DNA of 64,000 nt from Lepas anatifera (GCA_034440635.1 JAOTON010000951.1:186001-250000), one strand, 5' to 3'. Counted from the first letter of the stretch, positions 10,736 through 23,095 are shown. The notes: a model not told the origin generated them from the sequence alone. A program made the numbers and translations.

Positions 10736-10892
10736 CAGTAGCGGATCAAGGATTTCATCTTGGTAGTGGTAGGGGGCTCGAGGCTGTCCCGTCATTGACT
10801 CATAACAGCTCCAGTAATGCTCTTATTAAAGACACTCTGACATTTGAAGGAGAGGTTGAGCTCCCTAGCCCCCTTCCTTGTATCTGCCACTG
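10736..10892. mobile_element. hAT-like MITE
   Basis: Inverted ends CAGTAGCGGATCAAGG and CCTTGTATCTGCCACTG bound 157 bp. The flanking 8-mers CCTGAGGG and TCTGAAGA match at 5 of 8 positions, consistent with an eroded 8-bp target duplication typical of hAT elements. Confidence 0.6.
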
Positions 10893-10989
10893 TCTGAAGA
10901 AGCCCATTTTCATCTAGTAACCAAATCTGGTTGGTCTCAATCTTGCACTGCTCTCGTTCATGAAAATACCGTTTGCCAGTGAGCCGTCC

Positions 10990-11340
10990 TTAACACGCGC
11001 ATTGACGGCGGGGGCGGGTCCCGCCCCCTGGGTTTTCGGGGGGAACGGGGCGCTCGGCCGCCGTATTGTATACCTTTTCCTTTTACTTGGAAATTTTAGG
11101 TTGGTTCTGGTCGGTCCCGACGGTAGTGACCCGACCTAAAAGTTTGTGTAGTCGGGCGGGTGTTTCCGATTAACTCTTATGGCCCCACCGGTTCTCTATT
11201 GTTGGTTTTTGATATCGATGACCTGGTGGTGGGCTGTCCATGGAATACTGGGAATGGTTTTCGGATAACTCGTACGGATGGTGTGGCATTTTTGTGATTG
11301 ACTCGCCTGGGTTTGGGTTTGTGATGATTTTTTTTGCCTG
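10990..11340 (+). mobile_element. AGGTCA-family TTAA element, diverged left-end fragment
   Basis: Starts TTAACACGCGCATTGACGGCGGGGGCGGG, an intact copy of the family end. The following body is alignable to the copy at 16,317 (TATCGATGACCT, ATGGCCCCACCGG, TCTCTA blocks) but heavily diverged, with most AGGTCA hexamers lost and a G/T-rich composition. The right end is not found. Confidence 0.6.
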
Positions 11341-12640
11341 ACCGACTGGGGTCAATTGTTTCTGGGTATTATATGTTGGTTGTAGAGGACTGTGAGTGTT
11401 TTGCTTTTTTTGATGTATGCCAACTATTTTATGTTCTGGGGATTTGCCTCGGACCTAATGCCAAAATGGTTTGTTTGGTGTGGGGCACGCGTTCTTCCTC
11501 CGTGGTCGGATCTGGGGGCCCGTGTGTGTTAATATATGTTTGCCGAACTTTTAGAGGCTTCACATGTCAGGAAGACGTGGCTATTTAAAAATAAAAGACA
11601 CTACCTGGCACACTATCTTTCACCTTGGGTCTGAATTTCGGTGGAAAAGTTAGGATCCATCATCGAACGTCGTTGGCACGCTATATTCAGCTACAGCTCA
11701 AAGCCAATACCTATATGTAGTGCCTGTCACCAACTTTATCATTTCTCCGACGACGAAAACTATTTTTTTGATGACTTCATAATTTAGAAGGAAAAATTGT
11801 AACATTTCTGCCCCTAGTAATTTAAGGCGAGAAAATGGGGTTTGCAGATTCCGATGCTTCTCGCGCCCGCAAAATATGTTTAATGGAATTTCGAATAATG
11901 AACACTCCCTTTTTAATCCCAACTAAGACGGTAAATTGAATGTATTCCTTAACCTTCGCCCTAGCACAGGAGGTGTTTGAACACCATTACCTGGGATATT
12001 CTGAGGCAATTAGAAAACGTCGGCGAGGAGCGCCGTTCCACTTTACATTATTTTTGCCTCATCCGTTTCATAGCTTTGGCAACATTTCAAGACCGTGTAT
12101 GGTTTTATCATATATAATTTGATTCACCATAGTCACCTTATTTTAAACAGGCCTAAACATGATCCCTTCTTTCCACAAAAAATGGTGCATCTTACTTAAG
12201 ATTTCATTATTCGGTGCAAAACCAAATCAGTTTTATTTACATCAAGATAATTTCCGATCTCCTCACACTCTCAACACATAAAAACTCTTAACATGTGACA
12301 GAACACTTACACTCAGTTGATTAAGTAGAGTGTCACAATCATAAAGGATTATCAGCATACGACATTCCCTGCATACCACATTCCCTGAGCTTTTTTGCAT
12401 CGACGGCGATGAGCGTTATTGCCCGACTGGGCGGCCGTCACTCGCCTTACCTTACATAACGATAACAATGTCCAATCAACGGGATTTCTTAACTACAAAG
12501 AATAACCACTCCTATCAAAGTTAAGAAGTATATGCTTTTTGTATAGGTCTGGCACGCTCGTTTCCAATAGTTGACTCTGTTTGGCGCCGTCTAATTGACA
12601 GTGGCGCGCGAACTGATGCCCTGTCGCTCCGCTGTTGCAG
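11341..12640. other. Intron 4 of SLC6, right part
   Basis: No gene or clear repeat is visible up to the acceptor of segment 5. Confidence 0.4.
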
Positions 12641-12769
12641 TTCGGCGGGTCCACCGCGGTCATCACCGGACTGAGCGACGAGTTCCCCATCATCCACAAA
12701 CACCGCGAGGTGTTCGTCGCCATTTTGTTCTCGTTCGACTTCCTCATCGGGCTGATATGTTGCACTCAG
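12641..12769 (+). CDS. SLC6 transporter, coding segment 5 (end of TM8, TM9)
   Basis: Acceptor CGCTGTTGCAG|TTCGGC and donor ACTCAG|GTGAGG bound 129 nt, exactly 43 codons, phase 0 at both ends. It encodes [16 protein letters not shown], a short cytoplasmic linker with H-K-H-R-E, then the hydrophobic TM9 segment ending C-C-T-Q. Family members usually have F-G-G-S/L-E-A-V/I-I-T; here Glu is replaced by Thr. T-Q-G-G across the next junction is conserved in the family. Other open frames over this GC-rich stretch look like shadows. Confidence 0.9.
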
Positions 12770-13170
12770 GTGAGGCTGAGGGACAGCAGCTGGTCGGGCG
12801 GGTGCATTCAGATGCGCGGCAGCCGGCGACGGCGGCTGACAGGCCGCTGATAGTGCTGGCTGTGGCGGCGACAGATGGAAAACAGTTGGTCGGAGCTGGC
12901 TCCTAGCTGGGATCAGTGCCGCTCCCGCGCGCATACACCGGCTGTCAGCCGCTCCACTGGGTTCGCATTCAAACGGCAGTGACAGACGTGCAGGACTCGA
13001 TTAAAAGAGATGTTTCTATCTCAGCCACTTTGAAAAGGCATTGCGAGAAAAACAACTCGATGTCCGTTTACTAGCTAAGATCTCTTGACATTTGCATGCA
13101 TTAGGATGCATGTTTGCCACGTGGTCTGCTCTGGCAATGTCAGAAATTGTAAAATGTGTTGTGTTTTCAG

Positions 13171-13270
13171 GGAGGATTCCTGGTTTTCCTGCTGCTAGAG
13201 AAATATGTGTTCGGCTTTTCCATTCTGTGCGCGGTCTTCTTTGAAGCCATCGCGGTATCTTACATATACG
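13171..13270 (+). CDS. SLC6 transporter, coding segment 6 (TM9/TM10 region)
   Basis: Acceptor GTGTTTTCAG|GGAGGA and donor TATACG|GTGAGT bound 100 nt, phase 0 in and phase 1 out. It encodes [16 protein letters not shown], then a segment ending [14 protein letters not shown]-x-x-V-F-x-L-L-x-x-Y and F-E-A-I-A-V-S-x-I-Y-G are standard SLC6 signatures around TM10; the latter closely matches monoamine carriers. The following intron (13,271-23,619) is the longest visible in this gene and holds a LINE, an AGGTCA element, a SINE and a large minisatellite. Confidence 0.91.
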
Positions 13271-13529
13271 GTGAGTTCAAGCCACCTATGCAATTTGCCG
13301 TCAATGGCTTGACCAGACAGCAATAGTTTTACCGGTATTGATAATCGGAACAACCATGAAGCGAACCCTCACTGAAACAATGGTCCATACAAGTTTTAGT
13401 TGGAACTCACTGAGCTCGAAGATAAACCAACTTTTGCCAGATAACGTGGCTACTTTGAAAAGTTGGATACCGTGTTATTTCAGCAGTGGTGAACAGTGGT
13501 CGCAAACACAATGTGAGGTATAACTGACT

Positions 13530-15320
13530 CCCAACCAGAGTTGTGCGTTTCAGAATTTTCTTGAGTCGACTCAACTCAACTCAAGTGCTGAGAGCAGTTG
13601 ACTCAACTCTGACTCAACTCATGATCAAGAGTTCAGTGAGTCAACTCAACTCCGACTCACAGCTTAATTCATCCGACTCAACTCTGACTCAACTCACGAC
13701 TCAACTCAACTCAAACTTTTGCGACTCATTTGCGAAATGAAATAAATACATGATAAACATATAAATATAAAAATAAGAAATAAATCAATAAACCAGCAAA
13801 ATTCAGCTGTTCAGAAAGTCTGACATGAAACAGAAGATTAATGGAAGCAAAATTAATTAATTGCCATTCAAACATTGGTTAACAATTACCCAGCAACCAT
13901 GAATAACTTTTTAATCGTTCCAGACTGTCACTTCCCAAAAAGCTCCCATGCTGCAATTACTTCTAAAAGGAGCATTGCATATAAAACTAAGTAAATGAAA
14001 TGGAAAGGACCCTAAAAGCGCTAGGTTACCCAACAGAGGCAAAAAATGAGCCTCTATACTACCAAAAAGATTCAAGCTAAAGAACATGATATAAACTGTT
14101 TTTGATTTGTAGGGATGGTATAGGCTTGCTTTTCTGTTAAAGATGAGGCTAGGTAATTTTTATAAATTAAAATTAATATCCCAAGAGTTTTATCAAAATT
14201 TAAGGAATAATTACCTAGTTGCAATTGCTAATTATAAGAATTACAGCAAACCCCAGGAAAAGTATACCATATAGGCCAAGGACAATAGCAATGAAAATTC
14301 TATCAAGGTTGATGTGTTGGATTTAAAAATATTCTTTTATAAACCCAATCAAATTTTCAGCTTCAGTCAGAACCTCTAATAAAATACATACCTACCGCTC
14401 TTCAGCAAATTGGAGAACGATTTCATCATAGAAAATTGTTAATGTATTATAGCTATTCAAATAAACACAGATGCCAGTAAGGGTCTCTGATCAGACAAAA
14501 ACAGTAGCAGGAAATAATTTCTCTGATTCTTGTAATAAAGACATCTCAACATTTTTTTCGAATCAAGGTCCAATTATTCAATGCTAATAGCAGTATTTGC
14601 TATTGATAGGTAAAATGAAAGAGTGGCGGCAGACGGCGCATTTAGGAAAAAGAATAAATGTAGCATGTAGGCTTATAAATATTTGCACTACTTCTGAACT
14701 ATCCGTGATATTTGCTTTTCTTGAGGCTAGTTAGCTTGAACCCATACTCGGCTGAATTTGTTTTTCAAAGACAGCAATGGCGCCCTATTCTCGAAAACCA
14801 CCACTGACGACACAACAATCAGCGACGACGACGCGTGTTGTTGGGTGTTTAAAGTAAAGTAATATTAAATATTGAAGATGGAGTTTTGAGAGTTTTGAAA
14901 TGTATTTTGTAGTGCGTTCCCCACTTCGAGCCAGTGATTGGAACCTGTTTAATTTTTGAGTGTATGTATTATTCGTGCCTGGGGTTCCTTCGCCGGATGG
15001 GCCTTTAAAATAAGCAATTGAACCATATAATTATTGGTTTATTGAAACAATTGAAACTTTGATTTAAAAATTGAAACAGTGGGGAAAATGTTTTAAAGGA
15101 GGTTAAGGAGGTTTGCAAAGGTAGGCAATTCAGACTTTACTTGACAACATGTTTCTGTTGGCCACTTTTTCGTAACTTTTGTCGTGTCTTCAACTCACTC
15201 AACTCAACTCTTGATGTGTTGTGCGACTCGCTACTCACTGTTGTCTTTTTTCGCTCACTCACTCACTCGGTCAAATGGTCGGTTTGGTTAACTCAACTCG
15301 ACTCTCGCTCCCAACGCTGC
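13530..15320. repeat. GACTCAACTC-type simple-repeat blocks flanking AT-rich DNA; possible hAT relic
   Basis: Dense (GACTCAACTCAACTC) blocks occur at 13,560-13,720 and again, same orientation, at 15,189-15,310. The left block is preceded by CCAGAGTTGTGCGTTTCAG, which resembles a hAT-type terminus, but no matching inverted end is found on the right. The DNA between is AT-rich and without coding signal. It lies in intron 6 of SLC6. Confidence 0.4.
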
Positions 15321-16316
15321 CTCCTCTGAACCCTTCACACCAGGAGTGTTTTCAGAGCGCAGCGAACGTCTTATGTGTGTATCTACAGTAGAAGTGGGAC
15401 TTCCCTGACCTGGGGCCAATGTCAGGGCTCAGCCCGAGCCCTCAGTTTTAACTGGGCCTGGTACCCTGATTTAAACAAAAACTGGACTAATGCCGGGCCT
15501 GGACCACCTCAGGACCGAACAAATCAGTAGGCCATGCACACCATGTGAACGAAAACAAGGCATCATAAAGTTGCAGGTAGCCTCAGCCGTAAGAAGCCCG
15601 GCTTCCATGTGACAGAGGGCCTCTGCACCCCGAGTTGACGACAGGCAGAGAACGGACGCTGCCTCGCACATTGCCGACATTCCCAATGATCGCTCGCAAA
15701 ATCGGGCAGACATTCATCAATGTTGGCTTAATTTCTGGTTTCGAACATAACATGGGTCTTTGAAATTGCTTTTTTGCGGTTTTGGTTTTGCTAAAAATGC
15801 CAAAAAATGGATACCGGAATTACCAAACACCAGGTTCCGAGAATCCAATCAGTGAAAATTGCAGGATTGATATCCCTGCTAGCTACGGAGAAACCCAAAG
15901 GGGCCAGCTCCGGTCCTTCGAAGCGGCTGATACAGCAGTAAGCCAGAGTGAAGTGGTGGAAAAGCCAGAAGCGACTTGAGGTCCGGCTCACAGACACTGG
16001 AGTGCCTTTTGAAATGGAAGATCAATAGAGCCGGAGCAACGCTAAGTCGCGCATTCAGGCCGCTGACAAAAAACGCGAACGACAGACAGAATTCCACGAC
16101 AGCGACTACCGTGTTCTTCTGGAAGAAATAACGATAACCATTCCTTTCTATTCATTTGTGACCATCTCCGAATTTGTGACGACAATAACGCAAACAAAAC
16201 TGACCTGCCTGTCCCCGGAAGGAAAAACTTTCGGAATATTATTGATGCAAGACCTTAATCCTTAACGGTCCTTAATGGGTCCAATTGACATACGACTTGT
16301 GGATGACTGAAAGGTC

Positions 16317-17130
16317 TTAACACGCGCATGACGGGGCAGGTAACCCACCTTTTTTTTCGGAAACAGCATAAAAACGGCGGTGCGTAGACGTACTTGGCGC
16401 ACCTTTTCTCTTATTACTTTTACAACTTTTGTCAACATTTTAAGCTTAGGTCACCTCAGGTCAGGTCATCAGTACAGGTCAAGTGACCTGACCTCGAAAA
16501 AACAGGGATAACTTATCCAATTGAAACTCATATCACATAATGGGCCTACCGATTTCTCTAAAGCATGTTCTGGTATTTTGTATATCGATGACCTAAGGTC
16601 AGGTACGAGCCATGACCTCTCCATTGGAAATACATGGGAGAATGGTTTTAACTGAATAACTTAGTAACGGATGGTGATAGAGCGTTTATTTTTATTGCAT
16701 TATATTCGCCTTGTCTTTGAAATTCTAATGATATACATTTCACCTAATTTGATTTTGACCTGACCTCAGGTCAGGTTAAATCCTTGATTTGACCTAGCAA
16801 CGTCATATTATATATCATTCGATTCGGCTTGCTATGAGAATTCATATAGTTTAAATCGTTTTGCTTTATATTTACTTGTTCAGATGTGATGACCGAAAAC
16901 CTTCATTTATACGTTATCCCTACGACGGCATGTTTTGATCTCTAGTGACCTTAAATGTGACTTGACAAAAAATGATCCAATCATTTTCGACGGAGAAGTG
17001 GATGGGCTACCCAACGCCGTTTCCTGTTTTTCGCTACCTAGCGTGTTTCTCGAGATCTTAGGGGGGGCGGGCGGGTACCTGTCCCCCTCAAAGCGAAGGT
17101 GGCTCAGACCCTCGTCATTGCGCGTGTGAA
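16317..17130 (+). mobile_element. AGGTCA-rich TTAA element, complete copy
   Basis: Left end TTAACACGCGCATGACGGGG; right end CTCGTCATTGCGCGTGTGAA, its inverted repeat with TTAA mutated to TGAA. About 814 bp, no coding capacity. Features shared by the family: a GC hairpin near the left end, a block with AGGTCAGGTCA..CAGGTCAAGTGACCTGACC, a TGACCTAAGGTCA everted repeat at ~16,590, TGACCTGACCTCAGGTCAGG at ~16,757, and GCGAAGGTGGCTC just inside the right end. About a dozen AGGTCA/TGACCT hexamers occur in this one copy. It lies in intron 6 of SLC6. Confidence 0.8.
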
Positions 17131-17149
17131 ACTTATGACTGTAAGATTA

Positions 17150-17840
17150 TTGCCGGATAAATGGTACGTAAGTGAAGGATAATTGAAGCATAATTTCGAA
17201 GGTGGTGGTCGGATAGCTGATCATGTCTGAACGATAATGATTTAAAGATTGCTGGATAACTGGAGCAGTTTTTTCAATAATTGGTGGATTATTGAAAATA
17301 TTGATATTATTTTGATGATAATAATGATTGAGAGTGCCGTAGTGTAGTAAGTATCGATAGCATTTTGCACGCAGCTGACCCGGGTTCGAGGCTAGGCAGA
17401 TTCCCTGAATAGCCAGCAATTTGACTTCCCAGAAAACCCTCCAAGAGGGACGTTGGTGACACTTTATGAACCTGGCAGTTGGTGGGTCGATAAACCTCCA
17501 AATATTAAATGAAGCAGATGTCTAATAGCCATTTTTTAGATTTGGTGGTTGGCTGAAAGATGATTGTCAAATAATTGGTGGATGACGGATGATTATGGAT
17601 GACTCCCGGATGACAGAATGACTGTTGGATGCTGGGTGGATGCCTGAATGATAATTGTCGGATAATTGGTGCATGACTAAATGTTGGTCAGATAATCCGC
17701 GGATTGACTGGATACTGATCGTCAGACGATCGATGGATGATCGCACGATTATTGTGGGAGGCTCGGTGAATAACTGAAAGCTGATGGTGCCAGTACTACT
17801 GGGTGACCGGATGGTGGTCGCTGGATGCCTGGAAATTTGG
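17150..17840. repeat. Degenerate GGATGA(C/A)TG array, split by a SINE
   Basis: Short, irregular units around GGATAATTGGTGGATGA recur through 17,150-17,330 and 17,530-17,840. The two halves look like one array interrupted by the SINE at 17,334-17,515. Confidence 0.55.
17334..17515 (+). repeat. tRNA-derived SINE, family 1
   Basis: The head has a box B (CCCGGGTTCGAGGC). The body carries the family signature: CCTGAATAG, AACCCTCCAAGAGGGACGTTGGTGACAC, CCTGGCAGTTGGTGGGTCGATAAACC. The same arrangement occurs at 27,770, 27,893, 42,295 and 59,222. Box A is badly decayed, so it is not a tRNA gene. Confidence 0.65.
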
Positions 17841-18849
17841 CTGCAGCCTTGACCGCTATATATTCCAGAACAGCATCATGCAGTGATGCATCGGAAATGG
17901 CCTAATTTCACCGGTAGCTCTTACAATTTTCACACCGTCGCTGGGGTGCTATTCCTTATATGTCACATGTTTCCAAGTGGACTGTGTAGACAATGAACAA
18001 ATTCTCTATAAGAAATGGCTCAAAGCCTTGCGGGTCTACCTTCCTGTCTTCAACACGTAGCAATGCATGAGCAATGGCAGATACATCATAAACTGGGTTT
18101 GATGCAAACCAAACGACTTGTTTGATGCCTTTTCTGCTTCGACATGTTTGAGGCGGAAGAAGGGAAATGGGGGTAGGCGTCTTGTGCGTGGCCTGAGAGA
18201 CCAGTAGGGTGGTGGGGTAAGATGCATACGTTAAGGGAGAATTCGTCTGTACCTATCCTGCCAGGACGGAATTATTTTTTTTTCTTCGTTAAGTTCTTTT
18301 ACAGTTTTTACACTCAGATAGAAATGTGTGATTCTGACACGATGCAAAGTGTGCGAAATTTTTTTTTGAGACCATGCAAAGGCGTTTTACAACGATAGCG
18401 GGGTAAAACGCCCAATCCGGATGAAAGGCCGTCATAAAATTCCCAGCGTACATTGTACCTTTTACTTCCGTGAACAAATATGAATATCATGATTCTTACG
18501 TTGTAAGACAATTTAGTGACAAAGTTGATAGGGTGGATTTACATCGCATAGGTACAATCGCAACTTGAAGATAGCTTGTTTTTATGTCCGGAGATGCAAA
18601 AGCAACAAATGTTTGCTGAAAATACCGGGTTTACTGGGGCGTCCAATCATGCCCAGGACCGGATCGAAGGCCGCTACCAAAAAATATAGATGGGGTTCGA
18701 TCTTACATCGCCTGGACTGTGTGGGTCTTCCCGGTGGGGGTTCCACTCCTATTCTATATACAGAGGAGAGACTCTTGCCTGTGGCATTTGAATCGAGACA
18801 AATCATAATAGGGGCTAGTTACATATGACGTCGGCAAAATTTGGGGGTA

Positions 18850-19480
18850 TCTCGACATCCTCTCCTCCCCCTTCATTAGTAATCGACAGTAAATTGTTTC
18901 TCCTTCCCGCCTCCCGTTCGTCAGCAATCGACAGTAAATTTGTTCTCCTTCCCCCTCCCCTTCATCAGCAATCGACAGTAACTTTTTCTCCTTCCCCCTC
19001 CCTTTCATCAGCAATTGACAGTAAGATGCTTCTCCTTCCCCCTCCCGTTCGTCAGCAATCGATAGTAAGATGTTTCTCCTTCCCCCCCCTCCTCCTCAGC
19101 AATCGACAATAAATTGTTTCTCCTTCCCCCTCCCCTTCATCAGCAATCGACAGTAATTGTTTCTCCTTCCCCCTCCCCTTCATCAGCAATCGACAGTAAG
19201 ATGCTTCTCCTTCCCCTCCCTTCCTCCTATCAGCAATCGACAGTAAATTGTTTCTCCTTCCCCCTCCCCTTCATCAGCAATCGACAGTAAGATATTTCTC
19301 CTTCCCCCTCCCCTCCTCCTCCTGCCAGCAATGGACAGTAATTTGTTTCTCCTTCCCCCCTCCCCTTCGTCAGCAATCGACGCCAAATTGTTTCTCCTTC
19401 CCCCCTCCCGTTCGTCAGCAATCGACAGTAATTGTTTTTCCTCCCCCCCGCCGCCTTCGTCAGCAATCGCCGGCAAACCT
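18850..19480 (+). repeat. Pyrimidine-rich minisatellite, 14 units, ending CAGCAATCGACAGTAA
   Basis: Fourteen units of ~40-57 bp, each a long CT tract (TTCTCCTTCCCCCTCCCCTTCATCAG) followed by CAATCGACAGTAAGATG or a close variant. On the gene strand each unit mimics a polypyrimidine tract plus CAG acceptor and, nine bases later, a GTAA(G/A/T) donor. Glycine- and serine-rich frames on both strands follow from the repeat. It lies in intron 6 of SLC6, just upstream of the LINE. Confidence 0.88.
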
Positions 19481-19848
19481 TTTGCTCACAGTAAAACAAG
19501 GTGGAAAGCATTGTAGATGCGTTATACCCTTCCAATGTTTTCTTTGAAAACCTTCTTCCTATAATATTGTAATGTTTATCCTATGGTGTTCAATTTCCTA
19601 TAGCATATAACGCCATCTAGAGGCAAACTGACACAAGGGCAAATTTAGCCATTGAAAGGTTCAGCTAATCTAAATGTGTGTCCTTGGTAAATGAAGGTGT
19701 GCTAGATTCAAATATAGCATTGTTTTTGACGTGTAAGATCAATTTAATGCTGTTTAATGCCTTTAAAGTTAGGAAATATTTCTGAGTTTTCATCAACTTT
19801 TTATATTTTTGCGATCGAATCTTAACTTGATTTTTCGATCAAGAACAC

Positions 19849-22800
19849 GTGCTTTTCAGCAAGTTTTCCTCAGTGAACAAGAATCAAGATAAGAATAATG
19901 TGTCTGCATTTATTGCGTATACCCTGAAAGAACTGAAGAGACTGGAGCCACCGACAAAAGAAAAACATATTCAAGTCATAACGAACAATCGACCAGTGTG
20001 TGCATACCGAAAAAGAGTGAAAACCGAAAAACGACCGAGAACACTAGCGATCCCAAAACGACTTACAACGACAACAGCGCAGACGCAGACACCATCCGAT
20101 GAAACATCGAACGCGACGCTCCCAAATGTGACAGTGAACAAACCAACAAGCGTCAGAACACGGAGGACTGACAGACAGTCACATCTCTCGATTGGTCACC
20201 TAAACGTAAGATCCCTCCTCTCATCAATAGACGACGTCAATAATCTGCTGGAGAGTCAACATCTAGATGTTTTGTGTATTAGCGAAACCTGGCTAAATGA
20301 AAATATTGACAACAGCTTTTTGATATTTCCAGGCTACAAAATATTCAGAAAGACCGTCCGCCTCACATAAGTCGTGGGAGGGAGGAGGAATATGTATTCT
20401 ATATCGCAACGCACTGCGCGTGGAGACATTATCAGTGCCAACGGCTGGCTCGCCCCTGGAGGCGCTGTGGGTCAGCTTGTATAGCAAACAAACTGTGACA
20501 ATTGGAGTGTGCTACCGGCCACCAAAAGCACCAATTTCAGCGGTTTTAGACGATCTACAGGGACAGCTGATTTATGTTAACTGCAGAGCAAGACCTACAT
20601 TTCTTCTGGGCGATATCAACATAGACATGCTTAAACCATCTAGCTCAGAAACAAGGAGATACGCTCAAACAATCGAAGATCTGAACATGAAACAAATAGT
20701 GGCAACAACTACTCGCCCTGAGTCTGGATCCCTGCTAGACCACATCATAGTGAGATCCTCTGATGAAAAGACGTCATCTCAAGTCATCCCAATCAGTTGG
20801 AGTGACCACGATCTGGTGGTTGCGGACACCCAGCTGAAGCGGGAGCGCCCCTGTGCAGCAGAGATCACCATCCGATCGACCAAGGTTTGGTGCCAGACGC
20901 CCTATGCTTGGACTTACTATTAGCTGATTGGAATGCTGTGCACGAGTCAATGAGCTCAGGCGATAAATGGAGAGCCTGGCTTACTGTGTGGTCACCAATT
21001 ATAGATAAGCATATGCCGTTAAAAACCATCCGGACGAAAGAGCCCCAGCTCCGTGGCTTCATAACGAGGCACCCGTTCCCTCATGAGGGAAAGAGACAGG
21101 CTTTATAAAGCTAAATGTGATAATCCCAACTCGGACGTGGTCAAAGAACAGTTTCGCAAATGCAGAAACGAAGTGAAGAGTGCACAAAACAAAGAGCGAT
21201 CGAACTACTTCCTCTCTACTTACCAACAGAGGCGCCACACCACGTGGAAGGATATAAGACGATTTCTTATATTACCTAAGGGAGGTGACCCCGTCGCTGC
21301 AGTCAATGAACCGTCTGCTCAATGGGCAGATAAGTTAAATGAGCACTTTGCAACCGTTGGCTCACGCGTAGCAGCGGCGCTGGAGGAGGCCCGACGGGAC
21401 ACAGAGCCTTTGCCTCCCCGTCCCCCAGTTGTGGTCAGTGGGGCCTTTCGCGTGCGCCCAGCAACACTACCTGAACTATCATATGCCATCAATCGTTGTC
21501 AACGTCCAAATCTAGCGGAGAAGACGGCATCACCATCAGCATGCTGCGAATGACTTTCCCGGTCATCGGTCCTCATCTGCTCGAAGTTATCAACTCTTCG
21601 CTGATCTCCGGAGAGCTACCAACGGAATGGAAGCTGGCTACAGTTGTCCCACTCCATAAATCGGGAAGTGTAACTGAGCCTGGTAACTACCGTCCCGTGT
21701 CTATTATCAGCACAGTCGCAAAAGTAGCGAGAGCGTTGTGTGCGTGCAGCTGGTTAACTACATGGAGTCGCATGCAATTCTCAGTGATATCCAGCATGGA
21801 TTCAGAACAGGACGATCCACAGAATCAGCTATGCTAGACGCAGTTGGATGGCTGATGGAAGGCATGGACCAAGGCTTTTAGGGTCCGTCACAACCGCGGA
21901 CACGTCCAAAGCCTTCGATTCCGTGGAACACTCCCGACTGATAGAAAAATTAGGATGGTATGGTATAGATAGCCATTGGTTTGAGCGCTGGTTAAGTGAG
22001 CGTAGACAAAAAGTCAAGGGAGGGGATAAAATGCTTCCTATTACACATGGTGTGGTTTAGGGTTCACTTCTCGGCCCAGTCTTGTTTTTACTCTTCACAA
22101 ATGATTTGATGTCTCACGTAGAATCCAAATTGTCTGTACGCCGATGACGCACAATTCTTGCATCGAGGCCTTAGTCAAAACCCGCTTGAACTTCAGGGAA
22201 AGTGAAGCTACATTCAAGCAAGCCCACACATGGTTTACCCAGAATAGTTTAAAAATCAACCCAACAAAAACTGATCTTATGCTTGTTAGACCACGCCATA
22301 GGCGGTCATCACTGCAGTTCTCTGTGCAGTTTGGAGATGTTAATGTTAAACCGTCGTCAACTGCCAAGATTTTGGGTCTCACTGTCGATGATGGATTACA
22401 TTTTGATGCTCATGTAACAACAGTGATCAAACGGTGCTACTCTACTCTAGGTGGCTTAGCAAAATTTTCGTACAGACTTCCAGAAGCGGTAAAGAAGATG
22501 ATAGTAGAAACTCTGATATTCCCACATATTACCTATTGTTTGTCAATCTGGTCAGGATGCAACAAAAGTCAGCACAACCGCATTCAAAAAGTCATTAATC
22601 ATTGGCGCGAGTCGTGAAAGGAGCCAGAAAGCATGACCATGTGACTCCCATACTAAAAGACTTAAAATGGCCTAGATTCGATGAATTCTTACGGGAGCAT
22701 GACCTGACTACCATGTGTTATGTTCTGTACTAAAAAATGCCCCATCCAGCCTGCGTGATCGGTTCACACACCGCGAGGAAGTCTCGAGTAGGCAGACCAG

Positions 22801-23095
22801 AGCCACGCACGCGGGTGACCTTCACCTACCGCGTGTGCGAACCGAGCACGCCCGGCGATTTTTCAGATATCGGGCCACATCACTGTGGAACCTCGCTCCT
22901 GCTGAAGTTAGGAACGAGCGCAAACCGGCAAAATGTCGTAGGCTAGCAAACCGCTGGATTAATGATAGACGTCAGGTAGAGAATAGGAGCTAACTAGTGT
23001 GGGCTGAAGAGTGTATGGTTTGTAATTCATGACGGAAGAGCCATTTTGTATGGAGGACATGAAAATATATGATGATGATGATGATGATGATGAAG
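19849..23095 (+). mobile_element. CR1/L2-like LINE, decayed, with endonuclease and reverse transcriptase
   Basis: A non-LTR retrotransposon in several frames. Order: APE endonuclease motifs GHLNVRSL and LDVLCISETWL (20,190-20,300), LLGDINIDML (~20,610), WSDHDLVV (~20,800); then a linker; then reverse transcriptase with SGEDGITISML, PLHKSG..NYRPVSI (21,500-21,710), SKAFDSVEHSRL (~21,910), LLGPVLFLLFTNDL (~22,080) and the Y-A-D-D catalytic box at ~22,140; then the C-terminal region to 22,990. Frameshifts near 20,370, 20,900, 21,070, 21,520 and 22,130, plus stops (e.g. VV*GSLLGP at ~22,060), make it inactive. It ends in (GAT)n at 23,068-23,095, a 3' tail type seen in CR1/L2-group elements. It lies in intron 6 of SLC6, same strand as the gene. 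Confidence 0.88.

Noticed and set aside
10990..11640. A-to-G hypermutated copy of the AGGTCA element
   Set aside because: The G/T-rich look is suggestive, but many other changes and gaps are present; ordinary divergence cannot be excluded by eye.
12521..12934. 137-residue minus-strand frame
   Set aside because: Shadow of SLC6 segment 5 and GC-rich flank; no domain or splice support.
18754..19535. Long glycine/arginine- and serine/proline-rich frames on both strands
   Set aside because: By-products of the pyrimidine-rich minisatellite; present in several frames at once.
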